Shown here: positions 33,441 to 45,234 of the stretch, piece after piece
Position numbering within the stretch: the stretch's first letter is position 1
How the letters are laid out: every line of letters starts with the position of its first letter
Assembly: GCA_022316685.1 (NCBI GenBank)
Contig: JAKJHU010001521.1
Coordinates: forward strand, 1-64,000
Source: Progne subis subis
Taxonomy: Eukaryota; Chordata; Aves; Passeriformes; Hirundinidae
DNA: 64,000 nucleotides
Direction of reading: 5' to 3'
The notes under the pieces: model-generated
The model's input: only the letters and a program-made list of their open reading frames with translations
Told to the model about the DNA's origin: nothing
Databases searched by the model: none
Made by a program: the position numbers and the translations under genes

Positions 33441-35960
33441 GCAAGATGAGAAAATGTTTCAAGAAGACTATGGGGGGTCAGGAGCTCTATTTAATGAGGA
33501 CTGAACACCTAGAAGAGCCCTTGATAAAACTGAAAATAAGTCCTCAAAAGGAAGAAATCACATTTTTGGTGGACACAGAAGCTACTAGGTCCACAGTAAG
33601 AAAACTACCACAGGGATGTGAACGTGTCCCAGTAATTGCGGTTAAACGAGAAGTTTTTCAGGTTCCTGTAATTAAAAATGTGCAGATTGAATCGGATAAA
33701 AAATTTAGATGGAATGATTTGGTATTAATACCAGAGGCTGATAATAATTTATTAGGAAGGAACTGAATAATAGCCTTGGGGATTAAAATAACGCCCTTTG
33801 AAGGAAAACTTAAAATCTATTCTTTAACTGAAGAAGATCATTTTGAGATTAGTGACACTGTGTGGTATACTGGTGAAGTAGGAAAATTAAACATTCAGCC
33901 CATTAGCGTTGAAATACAGAACGCAGAAATCCCCATTGGAGTAAAACAATATCCGATATCACTGGAAGGTCAGAAGGGACTGAAACCGGTAGTTGAGAAT
34001 TCAGTACATCAGGGGGTGTTGGAGTCCTGTGTGTCACCACATCATACCCCCATCCTGCCGGTAAAGAAGCCTGATGGTAGCTACCGACTAGTCCAGGATC
34101 TCAGAGCGGCAAATCAAAGAACCATTACCCGCTTTCCAGGAGTAGCTAAGCCAGATACCTCCTAATTACACTTGGTACAGTGTCGTGGATTTAAAGGATG
34201 CCTTTTGAACTTGCCCTCTGGATGAGGGCAGTAGGGATTGCCTTTGAGTAGGAGGACACAGATACAGGTAGGAGAGAACAATTCAGGTGAACGGTGCTAC
34301 CGCAAGGTTTTACAGAGGCACCCAATCTTTTTTGGGAGGGCGTTAGAAAATCTTTGGAAATCCTTTGAGTTACCCAAAGGAATTAAGTTGCGAGAGTATG
34401 TAGATGATTTGTTAGTAGCAAGAGAAAGTGAAGAGGAAACTAGACAGGGTACTATTAACCTTCTAAATTTTCTGGGAGAAAACGGACTGAAGATATCAAA
34501 GTCAAAATTGCAGTTTGTAGAGTCAGAAGTGTGGTATTTAGGTCATTGGATTAGTAAGCAAAAGAAAAAGCTAGACCCTGAAAGGTCAGGAATATTGAAC
34601 ATGGAACCCCCAAAGTCTAAAAGAGAAATAAAGCAGGTTTTGAGTCTTTGGGGTTATTGTAGGCAAGAGATAGAAGGGTTTAGTAGAAAAGTAAAATTTC
34701 TATATGGGAAATTAACTACCAATTGCTTGAAATGGACTGAAAGGGATCAGGAAAATTTGGAGCAAGTTAAAGAAGCCCTACTGCAAGCTCCAGTACTGAG
34801 CCTTCCCAATTTAGACAAGCCTTTTCAATTATTTCTTAATACAGTTGATCAGTCGGCTTATGAAGTATTGACTCAAGGGTGGGCAGGAAGCCGAACGCCA
34901 GTAGGATATTATTCCAAATTATTGGATCCAGTTAGTAAGAGCTGGCCAACATGCCTGCAAGCTCTGGTAGCCACTGCTGTGTTCGTAGAAGAAGCACAAA
35001 AAGTAACCTTTGGGGCACCACTGGAAGTGTACACCCCCATAATATCAGGGGAATCCTTGCAAAAAAAGGCTGAAAAATGGTTATCTGATAGCAGAATATT
35101 AAAATATGAGGTTATCTTGATAGCCTCCCGTGAATTTGAGCTGAGTGACAAATATACAAAGCCCCGCTCAGTTCCTTTACGGGGACCCAGGGGAAGAATT
35201 AATACATGATTAATACATGGAGGTCATAGAGTTACAAACAAAAATATGCCCAGATTTAAGAGAACAAGAATTAAAAACAGGGGGAAAATTATTTATAGAT
35301 GTATCATCCCGAGAGGTAGACGGAAGAAGGAAATCTGGGTATGCCATAATGAGTGGAGAAAAACTGGAAGTAAAAGAATCAGGTCCCCTTAGCCCGTCCT
35401 GGTCAGCACAAGCCTGTGAACTCCATACATTATTCTGTGCATTGCTGTTATTAAAGGATCGAGAAGGGACCATATACACCGACTCAAAATATGCCTTTGG
35501 GGTAGTGCATACATTTAGAAAAATTTGGAAAGAAAGGGGACTTAAAAACACTCAAAGAAAAGGAATAGTACACCAAGGATTGATAATTCAAATTCGTACG
35601 GCTTTGAAGAGCCCAAAAAAGATAGCAGTCGTTCATGTGAAAGGCCACCAGAGGGGGAGAGACATTAAAACAAGAAGAAACAATTTAGCTGATGATGAAG
35701 CTAAGAAAGCTGCCCAGAGGGAAAACAGCAATGTAATTATGACTTTTCAGGAAGCAGGAGCACAAAATCAAACACCATACTTTTCTTTAGCAGAAAGAGA
35801 AGCCATGAAAACCTAGGAGCAGCTCTCAGAGGGGACAATGGATTCTCCCTGATGAAGCCACAGTTCGAACGGCAGAAAAAGGCTAGACTCATGCTTCAAG
35901 GGTAAAAGGACCTATACCCAATAAAGACTGGAAAATTATTGTGACACCAGGAGACCTGAA
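33440..35960 (+). pseudogene. pol: ERV pol remnants (protease, RT, RNase H, integrase end)
   Basis: Protease: LVDTEA at 33566, where the usual Gly of the DTG active site is Glu. RT: VKKPDGSYRLVQDLR near 34060-34105, DLKDAF followed by a stop near 34190-34207, and the catalytic YVDD at 34397-34408. RNase H: 35217-35760, with FIDVSSRE, ACELHTLF and YTDSKYAF carrying the Asp-Glu-Asp set, and HVKGHQ near its end. After 35816 only a short stretch resembling the C-terminal end of gamma integrase is seen (HASRVKG, then WKIIVTPGDLKVK, 35900-35960). The integrase zinc domain and DDE core were not found, so a deletion is likely. Confidence 0.75.
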
Positions 35961-36051
35961 AGTAAAATGAAAAAAAAGACTTAAAATTGATTAAACCTTT
36001 TTATTGAGGTCCAAAATACAGTTTAAAGTATAACTGTAATTAATCCACCAC

Positions 36052-37380
36052 ATGGCTGAAGAGAGCATTTGGTGCCCAGAGGCTATAGCTGATATGGAAA
36101 ATCGTTTTCGGCTGTGGATTTCACATAATGCTGCAACACATTTGGTGTGCCACCCACACATTGAAAGAATAACCCAGCCCCAGGATATTCCAGATATCCT
36201 TAGTACAGAAAGGTCAGAAGCTGCCATCCCGCAGAGAGAAGTTTCCATGTTTCAGCAAGGTGGCTGCAAACACGGTCATCAGTGTGAGCGGTGTAAAGCA
36301 GTGACCATGAAGTGGCTGAGACAAAGACATTGGCACAGAACAACTGTACCTTGGGACCAAAGAGATGTAGCTTTTATGATTAATTGTATACAATGTTTTA
36401 GTAGAGTAGAGTGAGACTTTAGAATGCACAATTGGGTTTTAGCACAGATCAACATTGATAATTATATAATAGAAGATCAAGTACAAAGAGCATTAATTTA
36501 TTTAGCATATCACATGGAATGACTAGTGGCTTTGAGAACACTGCAAGAACAACAAAGGATAATAAAGGTAAGATGTGGATATAGTAGGATACCTAGAAAC
36601 AACAGAAAAAGATAAATTATCTTGCTTAACCTGTTCAGGTTAACAAACTCCTTTGATAGTTAACAATTAAAGGTTTGTGTTTTGTAATTGCAACTAACTT
36701 TAATTTACTAGAAAAATTAGGCATTCTGGATTGGCTGTTGACGGCAACTCCACTGAGTTTGGAGTCAGAAGAATGCCAGTGGGAAGGGATCAGACACTTC
36801 CTTGATCAATGGGAACAGCCTGAACAGATTGAAAATCTTTTAAGAGGCCCTCAGCAACTAACACTAACAGATTTCATTGAGGAACTACAATTCCAGAAAA
36901 AGAGACTGGGAACACCTGTTACTAAAAGAGGTCCAAGGACAAGTAACACACTGGGAGGGTACTAAGCATGGCTTAGAGTGTCGCCCAGTGGGTTTGTGTT
37001 ATTTGTGCGCTTTGCCTTAATTCAGTGGTGGAGAGTAAAAAGAGCAGAAGAAGAAAGAGACAATTGATTGTTTACTTGCTTAGATTGCAGTGTGCTGAAC
37101 AGTTCACTTTAAAAAGTGATTTTTCAGTGATTTGTTTGCAACACTCTTCGAAGATATGAAGATGGAACCTTTTATGCAGCAGTTTGATTAATAGAAAATT
37201 TAGACCAATGAGTTTTACTATATTAGCTTTTGAGCAGGTGAGAGAGGAAAGGATTCATAATATTATAGACCAGTGTATCATAATTAACAGTTGCTGTGGA
37301 GACGGAATTTGTGTGCCACGCTATAGACACATTTCTTACGTGAACTGGCATTTCGAATGTGCCTATTGGTGGAGATGAAG
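36052..37380 (+). other. Unexplained pol-env segment with short frames
   Basis: Simple gammaretroviruses have no gene here. Legible frames: 36052-36414, 120 codons with a Cys/His cluster (CKHGHQCERC) and a later CIQC; 36675-36965, 96 codons, acidic and leucine-rich; about 36973-37160, a frame with a CVICALC cluster followed by a basic KKSRRRKRQ stretch, opened by an ATG two codons before a stop; and 37184-37378, with a cysteine cluster. None matches integrase by spacing of His and Cys. They could be accessory genes or exons, captured sequence, or chance frames in decayed DNA. Confidence 0.4.
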
Positions 37381-37598
37381 ACTTAATAATTATCCCCGAC
37401 ATCAGAGCAAAAAGCAACCAACAAACAGGTTGTTAACTGAAGTAGTGAAAAAGCAAATCTTATTGTAGTTGGCACATCTCCGGAGCTTTGGTGGTTTAGA
37501 CTAAAAGAAGAAGTAGCTGACTAACGCAGAGAGAGAGAGAGAGGGAGAGGGCAGTGCTGTGAGAACTGTGAGTAATCTGTGCCATCCTTGAAACAAAC

Positions 37599-39632
37599 AT
37601 GAGGCCAAGGGTACCAGTGAGACCAAAGGCACCAGTGACTAGATCCCAGGATATAAACTTTCCTCCCAAGAATCTGACATCTTGGCCCTTGGCTGCAACC
37701 CAAAGGGCCTTGAGGACAGTAGAAAGTTGAAATTCCTGAGGATTATTTTCACTGTGTTTGTTGTGATGCCCTTGGCAACTGGCCAAAACTATGGAGCCAC
37801 TCTGGACACAGTCCATGAGAGAAGGGAACGAGCAATGCAGGAACAAACAATAATAAACAAGCAGCACAAGAGCAGGCAATGAGAGAACAATCTATGCAAA
37901 ACAAAGTCCCAATAATGCTGATCCCTGTAATAAATGCCATCACTCCATGTGGGTTGAAGACAAGATGGAATTTTGTTCATGGCACATCCACATGTTAGTG
38001 CTGCCTGCTACGATCAGCAGAATTTTTATAGAGTTGTGTTAAAAATAGAAAAAATGGATTGGGTAGGGAAAAATTTAGGATTTAATGGACCAGCTCCTTA
38101 TCCTTATAGTGGTCAAATCTGTCCCTCAATATGAAAACTTCTTTTTTGTTTTGAGAAAGATGAGAATGGGAATGATCCAAGTATAGGTATAGGAGGTATA
38201 GCACTAAGGAAAAAAAGAAGAAAACAAAAAGAAACAAAAGAAATACATAAAAGGCCATAGGGAAAGAATTAAAGGAACTGGATAAGCTGTATGAACAATT
38301 AAAACAGCAGATAGTAGCACTGGGATTTGACAACCTCAACTAAGAACCTTTTGTAGATTTGATGCAAGAAATTGCTACAGAATTAGGAGTATCCAAATGC
38401 TGGATCTGTGGGGGACTTAGAATGGCTGAAAGATGGCTGTGGGAAGGTGAGAGTCTAGCTACAGAACCATTTTTAAAATGGAATCATACTCAAATTTCCA
38501 AGACATTAGAATGACCCGAAGGATGGATTTTGAGTCATCAAGTAATTGGAACAGTCTGTATAACTTGAGAAGGAAGGAAATATAATGAAGTAGTAGGATA
38601 TACTCCTTGTATATCTACTTTGGTAGTTAATTCGGATAATAAAACTAAGACCTGACGACCAAAAAACTTTTACTGGGTATTGAGGAAAAACCAACGGAAG
38701 TGAATTGTGAGTGGAATAATCAAACTGATTTGTGCTGGTATATACTGAATTACCTCGAAAAGTGGGAGGGAACCTGTACCTTAGGAGTTATATCGACTCT
38801 CCTTCTTCATCATCCCAAGGTCTAGGAGCAATATGCTAGGAACACCACTTTATGAGACTCTAGAAAGGAATAAAAGAGATTTAAAACCCAACTTCCCTAA
38901 GGCAGGGGGAAGCCAGAAATGGGGGAGAAATGAATGGCCTGCAGAAAGAATCATAGCGTATTTATGAACCCAGCACCTTGGGCTGAAGGATGGATCTTGG
39001 GATATAGGAACCCCAATTTATCTATTGAATCTGTTGATAAGACTCCAAGCAGTAGTGGAGGTTTGTATCAAACCATACTTCTGATGCCCTAAAGTTATTG
39101 GCCAAGCAGCCATTCACAAATGTGAGCACTTGTATATCAAACCAGAATTGTCCTAGATTATCTGTTGGCTGAAGAAGGGGGAGTTTGAGGAAGATTTAAG
39201 GAATCTGAGTGCTGTGATGGAGAGAGATGATCATGGGGAAGCCATCACAAACACTTGCTGAAGAAATTAAAAGGGTGGCACATGTACCTGTTCAAAAGGG
39301 ATTCATTCTAAAAACGGATTGGTGGGATAACCTCTTTGGAGGAGCCTGGTGGAAGAATTGGGATTTATGCTGTTATGTTCTGGATTAGGATTGTTATTCT
39401 TACCATGCATGATTCCATGTCTTACTAGACTAATCCACCCAGTGATACAAGGAATGCAAATGACAGCAATGCCCATTGATCCAGAATTGGCAGCAAAAGG
39501 GAAACCAAATTCTTTGATGATATTAAAAGCTAGACCTACTCACACTCAAAAGAAAGAACCTGGAGAGATGTTGACTGAATATAAAGAGACTACTGTAGCA
39601 CAAGAGATGTCAAGCAAATTTGAGAAGGAATG
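37599..39632 (+). pseudogene. env: ERV env remnants
   Basis: A leader starts near 37599, with a hydrophobic signal-like stretch at 37738-37775 in a shifted frame. The surface subunit shows KCWICGG at about 38394-38414, the CXXC motif typical of gamma-type Env. The transmembrane subunit keeps LDYLLAEEGG (about 39149-39178), part of the immunosuppressive-type region, followed by a stop and ECC. A WWDNLFGGAWW-like stretch precedes a membrane span near 39365-39430 and a cytoplasmic tail that ends at 39632. Broken in many places. Confidence 0.7.
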
Positions 39633-39768
39633 AGAAAAAGCTTGATGCAGCACGGGAGATGTTAGAAAATTTAGAGGCTGAAATGAGAGAGCGTGGAAAC
39701 CTGGATTATTGGGAATATAGAAGAAATCGAGATTCAGTTTTAATTAAAAAGCATGAATCAATATGATT

Positions 39769-39788
39769 AAAAAGAGAAATGGGGGAAA
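39769..39788 (+). promoter_or_regulatory. Polypurine tract
   Basis: An A/G run with one T (aaaaagagaaatgggggaaa) ends directly before the TG of the 3' LTR, where plus-strand DNA synthesis would be primed. Confidence 0.75.
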
Positions 39789-39789
39789 T

Positions 39790-40634
39790 TGTAATAAATG
39801 AAAATTATTCATGCTAATTGTAACTATATTAGATATTTAGAAATATATATTTTTAGAAAATATTTGTTATAAAGTAGTAAAGGAAAAAGTAGATGTGATT
39901 AGTGTTACAAAGCAGATGGGCCCCTTGGCAGATGCTACATGAGAAAAATAAGATACAGGATGCAGTCTGAGATAACGCAAGAGTTTCAAAGCTGGATTGG
40001 CCAAAGCTGGACTACTCCAAGGTCCAGGAGATGGGGCCCTTTGCAGATGTTATGGGATACAGGATGTCTTAAGATAGAACTGGCCTTGAGATGGACAAAG
40101 CTGGGACTATTCCAAGGTAAGAGGTTTGGGTGATGGTTTGATCCATGAAATAATTACTTTTTGGAACATAATGCTTAGTTATGTATAACACAAAACTCAG
40201 AGCGCACGCACACCCAGTAAGGTTATTCCTAGGACAGCAGAGGAAGATGGATGAGCCTTCACCTGAAGAAGACCACCAAAAAGCCAAGAAGACCGCCTAC
40301 AACAACTGGAGCAGGAGCTAGTGTAGTATAGTGACGGTAGATTTTACAAATTAAAATAGGTGAGATTCACGGGAAATATTAATGAATATGTATTAGCATA
40401 CAGTATATAAATTTATGTTGGATTACTGTCTGTTAGTACGTGAGGTAGGGTGAGAACCCCCCTCCATACCCTGGTCGGTTTTGCTTATGCTTTATCTGAA
40501 CCTTAATTATCTTTAATTAATGACTGCCGAATTTTTGTATATGCTTGATTATAAAATATTACTTAAATAAAATTGCATGCTGCTAAATTCACTTCATTGC
40601 TTATTAAATTAGACATTAGAGCTTTATTTAAAAC
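39790..40634 (+). mobile_element. 3' LTR of the large ERV
   Basis: Starts TGTAATAAATG; AATAAA at about 40565. The last bases (aaaac) fall short of a clean CA and run into a pyrimidine microsatellite, so the exact end is uncertain. Confidence 0.82.
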
Positions 40635-40713
40635 CCTTCCTTCCTTCCTTAGTTCCTTCCTTCCTTCCTCTTTTCCTTCTCTCTCTCTCATTACTTTCTT
40701 TCTTTCTCAGGAG
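40635..40713 (+). repeat. Pyrimidine microsatellite (CCTT)n/(CTTT)n
   Basis: Alternating ccttcctt, ctctct and ctttcttt runs immediately after the 3' LTR. Confidence 0.85.
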
Positions 40714-42000
40714 CAGGTGCCCTTACCCTCCCAAAATCACTGCCCCTCCACCTCAGCCCTGCACAGCACCTTAAACTCAGCCTTCCCAATTTCACTGCAG
40801 CCTCACACAAGACACACTTCCACTTCCAAAATTCTAAAAGCACCAGCAGCTTTCAAAAACTGCCTCTCGCTTTCCCTCCCTCTTCCACCCTACTCCAAGA
40901 GCCCAAACCACCCCATCCCCCCATTGCAATCCCTACCCCTCCCAACTTTCCACCACCCCACACTGCAATCCCACATTACCACCGACCCACCCATCCAGGG
41001 CAGGAACTCCCCACAAAGCAGGCCTTCCACACTTCCAGCCATGTACAGGGCAAGCCGCAGCTTTTCCTCCCACTCTGTGCCAGGGCCCACCGCCCTCCCA
41101 GGGAACAAGTCCATCCCCAACATCCCAGCTCACCCTGGCCCCAAGCAGTGTCCAGCCATGGCCTGTGTCCTGGGCTGCAGGCCCTTGGCAAGAGTCTCTC
41201 CAGGCAGCAATTCCTGCTCTTCCCTGCTCTGGGGCAGCAGCTGCAAGTTGATTTGCTCCCTGGCTCTGGCCCAGCCCCAAGCCAGGGCCGGGACCTTTCC
41301 CCAGAGCTCTGCCGGCACTGGCTCGCTTCGGCCGCAGCCTCAGCAGCAGACGGAGCTCAGAGCTCCCCGGGGGCGTGCCCTCCTGCCCAGGGACAGCAGC
41401 AGGGGCAGCTGAGACTTGTGCCCCGGGGCCAGCAGGGAATGCACCCAGGGAACGGCTGGGGCTGGGCCAGGCCAGCTGCGGGCTGGAGACCAGCAAAAGC
41501 TTCTTCCACCTACAGGGGGCTTGACCCTCACCAGGCTCCCCAGGGAATGGTCACAGCTGCGAGGCTGCCGCAGCTCCAGGAGCCTTGGACAACCGCTCCC
41601 GGGAATGCCCAGGCTGCCACTCTTGGGCTGTCTGTGCAGGGCCAGGGCCTGGACTCCATGATCCCGCTGCCTCCCTCCCAGCTCAGCCCCTTCTGCAGTT
41701 CTCACCCTTGGGCTCAGCCTTTGTGTCTCCTCCAGGCGCTGGCAGAGCTCTTGGGGCCGGGGCAGGAGCGGCACAGCCCCAGCGTTCCCCTCTCTGTGAC
41801 ACCACGGTGGGGACAGCTCCAACGTTCCCTGCCTGGAGACGCTCCAAGGGAAGCGTCCAGAGCCACAGCCAGACAGCAAAACTGAGCGGGCACTGAGCAC
41901 CCCCGGCCTGGGCTGATGTGCATTGCTGTGCACACAGCTCGGGGAAGGTCCCCCTGGCCACCTCCACAGTGCCACAGGCAAGTGTCACATAGAGTTACAG
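40714..42000. other. No gene recognised; CR1-like piece at 41520-41690
   Basis: C-rich then GC-rich DNA. The long plus frame 40573-41412 has no domain and starts in the microsatellite. 41520-41690 resembles the CR1-like piece at 16380-16540 in the same orientation. Confidence 0.45.
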
Positions 42001-42030
42001 AGCTCTGCCCAGAGCTGACAGGGGAGTTAA

Positions 42031-42240
42031 TTTAAAACAAAACAAAACAGAAGCAAAAAACAACAGATACACCGCATACCAAAAAAAAAACCTCCACCCC
42101 CAATAAAAAAACAACAAAACAAAACCTAAAACTCCCCAAAAAAGTTCCCCCCAAAAACAACAAAATCCCAAAACAAAGCACAAAACCCCCAAAGAAACAA
42201 TCAAAATAACTGCAAGTAAAAAACAATCAAGAAAATGAGA
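42031..42240 (+). repeat. A/C-rich low-complexity tract
   Basis: Runs of aaaca and ccccaaa with very few G. It may be a decayed poly-A-type repeat; G-to-A change as at 20605 is another possibility, but there is no unedited copy to compare. Confidence 0.5.
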
Positions 42241-42474
42241 ATTTCCCCACAGCAGAACTGTTCCATCCCTCAGTTCTCACACCTGCATGCACACAAGACC
42301 TGGGCTGCAAATAATTAGGATTCTTTGGGGACAATTGCAGGAAAAGCAGGTTCAGGACAGGCACTAGCAGAACTGTTCTCAGCTGAGCAAAAAAAGGCCC
42401 CTTTGGCAGCTGCAGGGCCATTGGAAATGCAGACCCTCAGCCCACAGGGGAGAAACGGGCTCTGAATTCCCCTC

Positions 42475-42645
42475 CTCTGACACATAAACTGTGTGGAATG
42501 GGGCCATGGGTGACACTGTGGGATGCTGTGGAACCAAGGATCCTTGTGGTACTGCTGGGACCCATGGAACCAAGGGGCCAGTGTGACACTGTGGGGCCTC
42601 ATGGAAACAAGAGGCCATTGTGAGCCTGCAGGGCTGTAACACCCC
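42475..42645 (+). repeat. 42-bp minisatellite, first array
   Basis: About four units of the type tgtgacactgtggggcctca followed by tggaaccaaggggccat. The same unit recurs at 43620-44000 and 45235-45510, and reversed at 51250-51720. Confidence 0.7.
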
Positions 42646-42742
42646 AGAACTCTTAAATGCTGGGGGTGACCAAAGGTTTCTTTACTTGTGTTTGGTGAAC
42701 AGGAGAAACACCAACCAGATATTCTCCACATGGACAAATGCA

Positions 42743-42866
42743 AAGAATATTCTTGGTTGGAAGGGACCCACAAGTCCAACTCTTAAGTGAACGGGCCACA
42801 CAGGGATTGAACCCCCAACCTCAGTGATACTAGCACCATGCTCTAACCAACTGAGCCAGGAGGTCA
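42743..42866 (-). mobile_element. SINE with tRNA-Ile-like head and CR1-like tail
   Basis: On the minus strand it starts with gctcagttggttagagcatg, continues with a T-loop like ggttcaatccc, then passes into ttgtgggtcccttccaacc, a CR1-type 3' tail. This architecture is known for the passerine TguSINE1. The anticodon region is altered (ctagtat), so it is not a functional tRNA gene. 42885-43210 next to it is a degenerate LTR-like sequence also seen at 54655-54990. Confidence 0.78.
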
Positions 42867-43228
42867 AAATGACACAAGATTATACTGGCAAAATACAGAC
42901 AACAAAGGAACATGGTCAAAGGGTTTCATCCAACATAAAATTCTGCATAAAACTCTTATCACAGCATTAACTTCATTAACTTAGCCAATTTAATCTAAAA
43001 AACTTGAACCATCAAGATGTTAAGTTACCCAAAAATATTCCAGGAATGTAGAAGAAGTAGAGAACAAGAGAAAGAAGAGCTCTAGGAACACACACATATA
43101 GGTACCAGCTGCTCAGGTTCCAGGGTTGCTCACAGAAAAACCCCAAGAAAAGGCAGGATCCAGACCATGGGCTGACCTCAACCTCCAGCTTTTAACTCCC
43201 TGGGCCTTCATGGGCCCGCCCCTTGGGT

Positions 43229-43500
43229 GGGACTTCAGCTGGTTGTCCAATCAGAGTCAGGGTTGGCAGCAGCTGCTTATGTGTGTGTGTGTGATTGACA
43301 GCTGAGCCAGGGAGGGTTAGCACTGCCTGTTGTGTGATTGACAGCTCGGCCAATCAAGCTGCATTAGCACCATCTGCAGTGTGATTGACTGACAGCCTGG
43401 CCAATCAGAGGTGCATTAACACCATCTTCCATGTGATTGACTGAGAGCTGGCCAATCAGTGCTGGGTTAGCACAGCCCCTGCTGTGTGATTGACAGCTCT
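43229..43500 (+). repeat. ~50-bp tandem repeat with TGATTGACAG and CCAAT motifs
   Basis: TGATTGACAG occurs at 43292, 43335 and 43487, with the variant TGATTGACTGA(C/G)AG at 43382 and 43434. Between them ggccaatca(a/g) recurs three times, with tccaatcag at the start. The first motif equals the PBX-MEIS composite site and the second an NF-Y-type CCAAT box; use in vivo is unknown. Confidence 0.72.
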
Positions 43501-43619
43501 GCAGAGCCAGGGCTGGGGGCGGGGCTCTGTCCCAGCACAAACCAAGGCCTGACCCAGCCCTGACCCCACACGGGCACCGAACATCCCAAGGTGTCCCGGG
43601 ACATCGATCTCATCCAGCC

Positions 43620-44000
43620 TCTGACAGTGACCACGGTGACACTACAGAACCTCATGGAACCATGGATCACTTGTGACAATGCGGGTCCAAGGACTCCACG
43701 GTGACACTACGGAACCTCCTGGAACCAAGGGGCCATTGTGACACTGTGGGGCCTCAGGCAATCAAGGAGACCATTGTGAAACTCAGGGGCCCCAAGGAAC
43801 CAAGGGTCCGTGGTGATCTGGTGGAGCCCGTAGTGTCACGGAGGGGCCACTGTGACACAGCAAGGGCAGATGGAGCCGAGGGGCCATTGTGACACTCCAG
43901 AAGCAAAAAGGGGACATTGTGACACTCCAGGGCCTCATGGAACCAAGGAGACCATTGTGACACTATGGGGTCCCAGGAAACCAAGGGAACATGGAACAGG
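43620..44000 (+). repeat. 42-bp minisatellite, second array
   Basis: Eight or nine units built on gtgacact(g/a)(t/c)ggggcctca and (t)ggaaccaag. It ends in ggaacatggaacaggtctgg, the same junction with the ~187-bp units that is seen at 45500. Confidence 0.75.
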
Positions 44001-45234
44001 TCTGGCTGGGCCTCCTGGGTACCGCCTGACAGGTCTGCTGACCTTTGCATGTCAAGGGCTGCTTCTCATCTGTCCCTGGAGCACTGAGGCTCTGGGCTTT
44101 CCTTCCTATGGGAGAGAACTGTCCTTCTTCTCCAAGGGCCCATAGCCAAAACTGGGGTTCCTCCTCCAAATTTCCTTCTATGCAAAGATTGTTCCCAGGT
44201 GAAATCTGCCAGGAGAGACAGATCTGGCTGCCCCAGCCACCGGGCCCACCTCTCATCTGCCTTTGAGACACTGGGACCATGTGGTTTTCTTTCTTATGGG
44301 AAAAACCTCCATCTCGACCAGGTGCCCATAGCCAAAATTGGGAATCTGCCTCCACAATTCCCTATATCCATGGACAGCTCCCAGACAAAAGCTGCCAGGA
44401 CTGACAAGTCTGGCTGGCCTTGGCTTCCTGTGGGCTGGCACTCATGTGCCTTTGAAACACTGGGGCTCAGTGCTTTCCTTCCTAATGAAGAGAGCTCTTC
44501 TTCCTGTCCAGGCACCCATGGCCAGAATTGCGATTCCACCTCCAAAATGCCCGAGTCCAAGGATAGCCCCTAGATGAAAGGTGCCAGGAGAGACAGGTCT
44601 GACTGGCTTGGCCTAAGGGTTACTACTTCTCATCTTCTTCCAAATCACTTGGACTTGGTGCTTTTCTTTCCTATAGGAAAAAACATCCATCCTGACAAGG
44701 CACCATGGCCAAATTGGGATTCCACCTCCAAAACTCCATGTATCCAAGGATTGCTCCCAACTGAAAGCTGCCAGGACAGACAGGTCTGGAAGTCTGACTG
44801 CCCTTGGCCTCTTGGGGGCTGCCTCTCACCTGGTTTCAGAACACTGGGGCTCAGTGCTTTCCTTCCAATGGAAAAGAAGCATCCCTCTTGTCTACACAGA
44901 AGTGGCTGAAATTGGGATTCCACCTCCAAAACTCCCTATATATCCAAGTGTTGCTTTTAGTCAAAAGCTACCAGGACAGAGAGGTCTGGCTGGTCTAGGC
45001 CTCTGATGGCTGCCTTTCATCTGGCCCTGAAACACCGGTGTTCTGTGCTTCCCTTCCTATGGAAATGAACCATCCTTTTCCTCTGGATGTCCTCTGGATG
45101 TCCATGTCTGAAACTGGGATTCCACCTCTAAAATTCTGTATATCCAAGGGTTGCTCCCAGGCAAAATCTGGTTGGCCTTGGCCTCCGGTGACTGCCCTTG
45201 CAAAACTGAGGCTCGATTCTTTCCTTCCTATGGA
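44001..45234 (+). repeat. ~187-bp tandem repeat array
   Basis: The word gacaggtctggctgg or a variant falls at about 44030, 44221, 44407, 44596, 44782, 44982 and 45166. Each unit also carries a tttccttcctatgg part and a ccatggccaaaattggga part. Spacing close to 186 keeps long partial open frames across units, but no known protein results. Confidence 0.8.

Larger units (their letters stand above)
29688..40634 (+). mobile_element. Degenerate gammaretrovirus-like endogenous retrovirus
   Basis: About 10.9 kb between two LTRs of about 845 bases. Order: LTR, primer site like tRNA-Phe, long leader, gag remnants, protease, reverse transcriptase, RNase H, a short integrase-end vestige, an unexplained 1.6-kb segment, env remnants, purine tract, LTR. 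Many stops and shifts interrupt every gene, so it is a dead copy. Env has both a CXXC motif of the surface subunit and a transmembrane subunit of gamma type. The LTRs appear roughly 93-95% alike by eye, implying considerable age. The left flank matches 5166-5335; the right flank does not continue it. Confidence 0.85.

Noticed and set aside
36052..36414. Integrase zinc domain in the Cys/His-rich frame
   Set aside because: An HX3H is followed by CX2C, but about 43 residues apart with extra Cys/His between, outside the usual integrase spacing, and no DDE motif follows.
40573..41412. 279-codon plus frame after the ERV
   Set aside because: Begins in the microsatellite, proline/serine-rich from C-rich DNA, no domain.
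42031..42240. Second G-to-A hypermutated element
   Set aside because: G-poor, but simple a-rich and c-rich runs explain it and there is no unedited partner in the window.
42780..42866. tRNA gene on the minus strand
   Set aside because: Box-like A and B parts are present, but the anticodon stem and acceptor ends are altered and a CR1-like tail follows, so it is a SINE.
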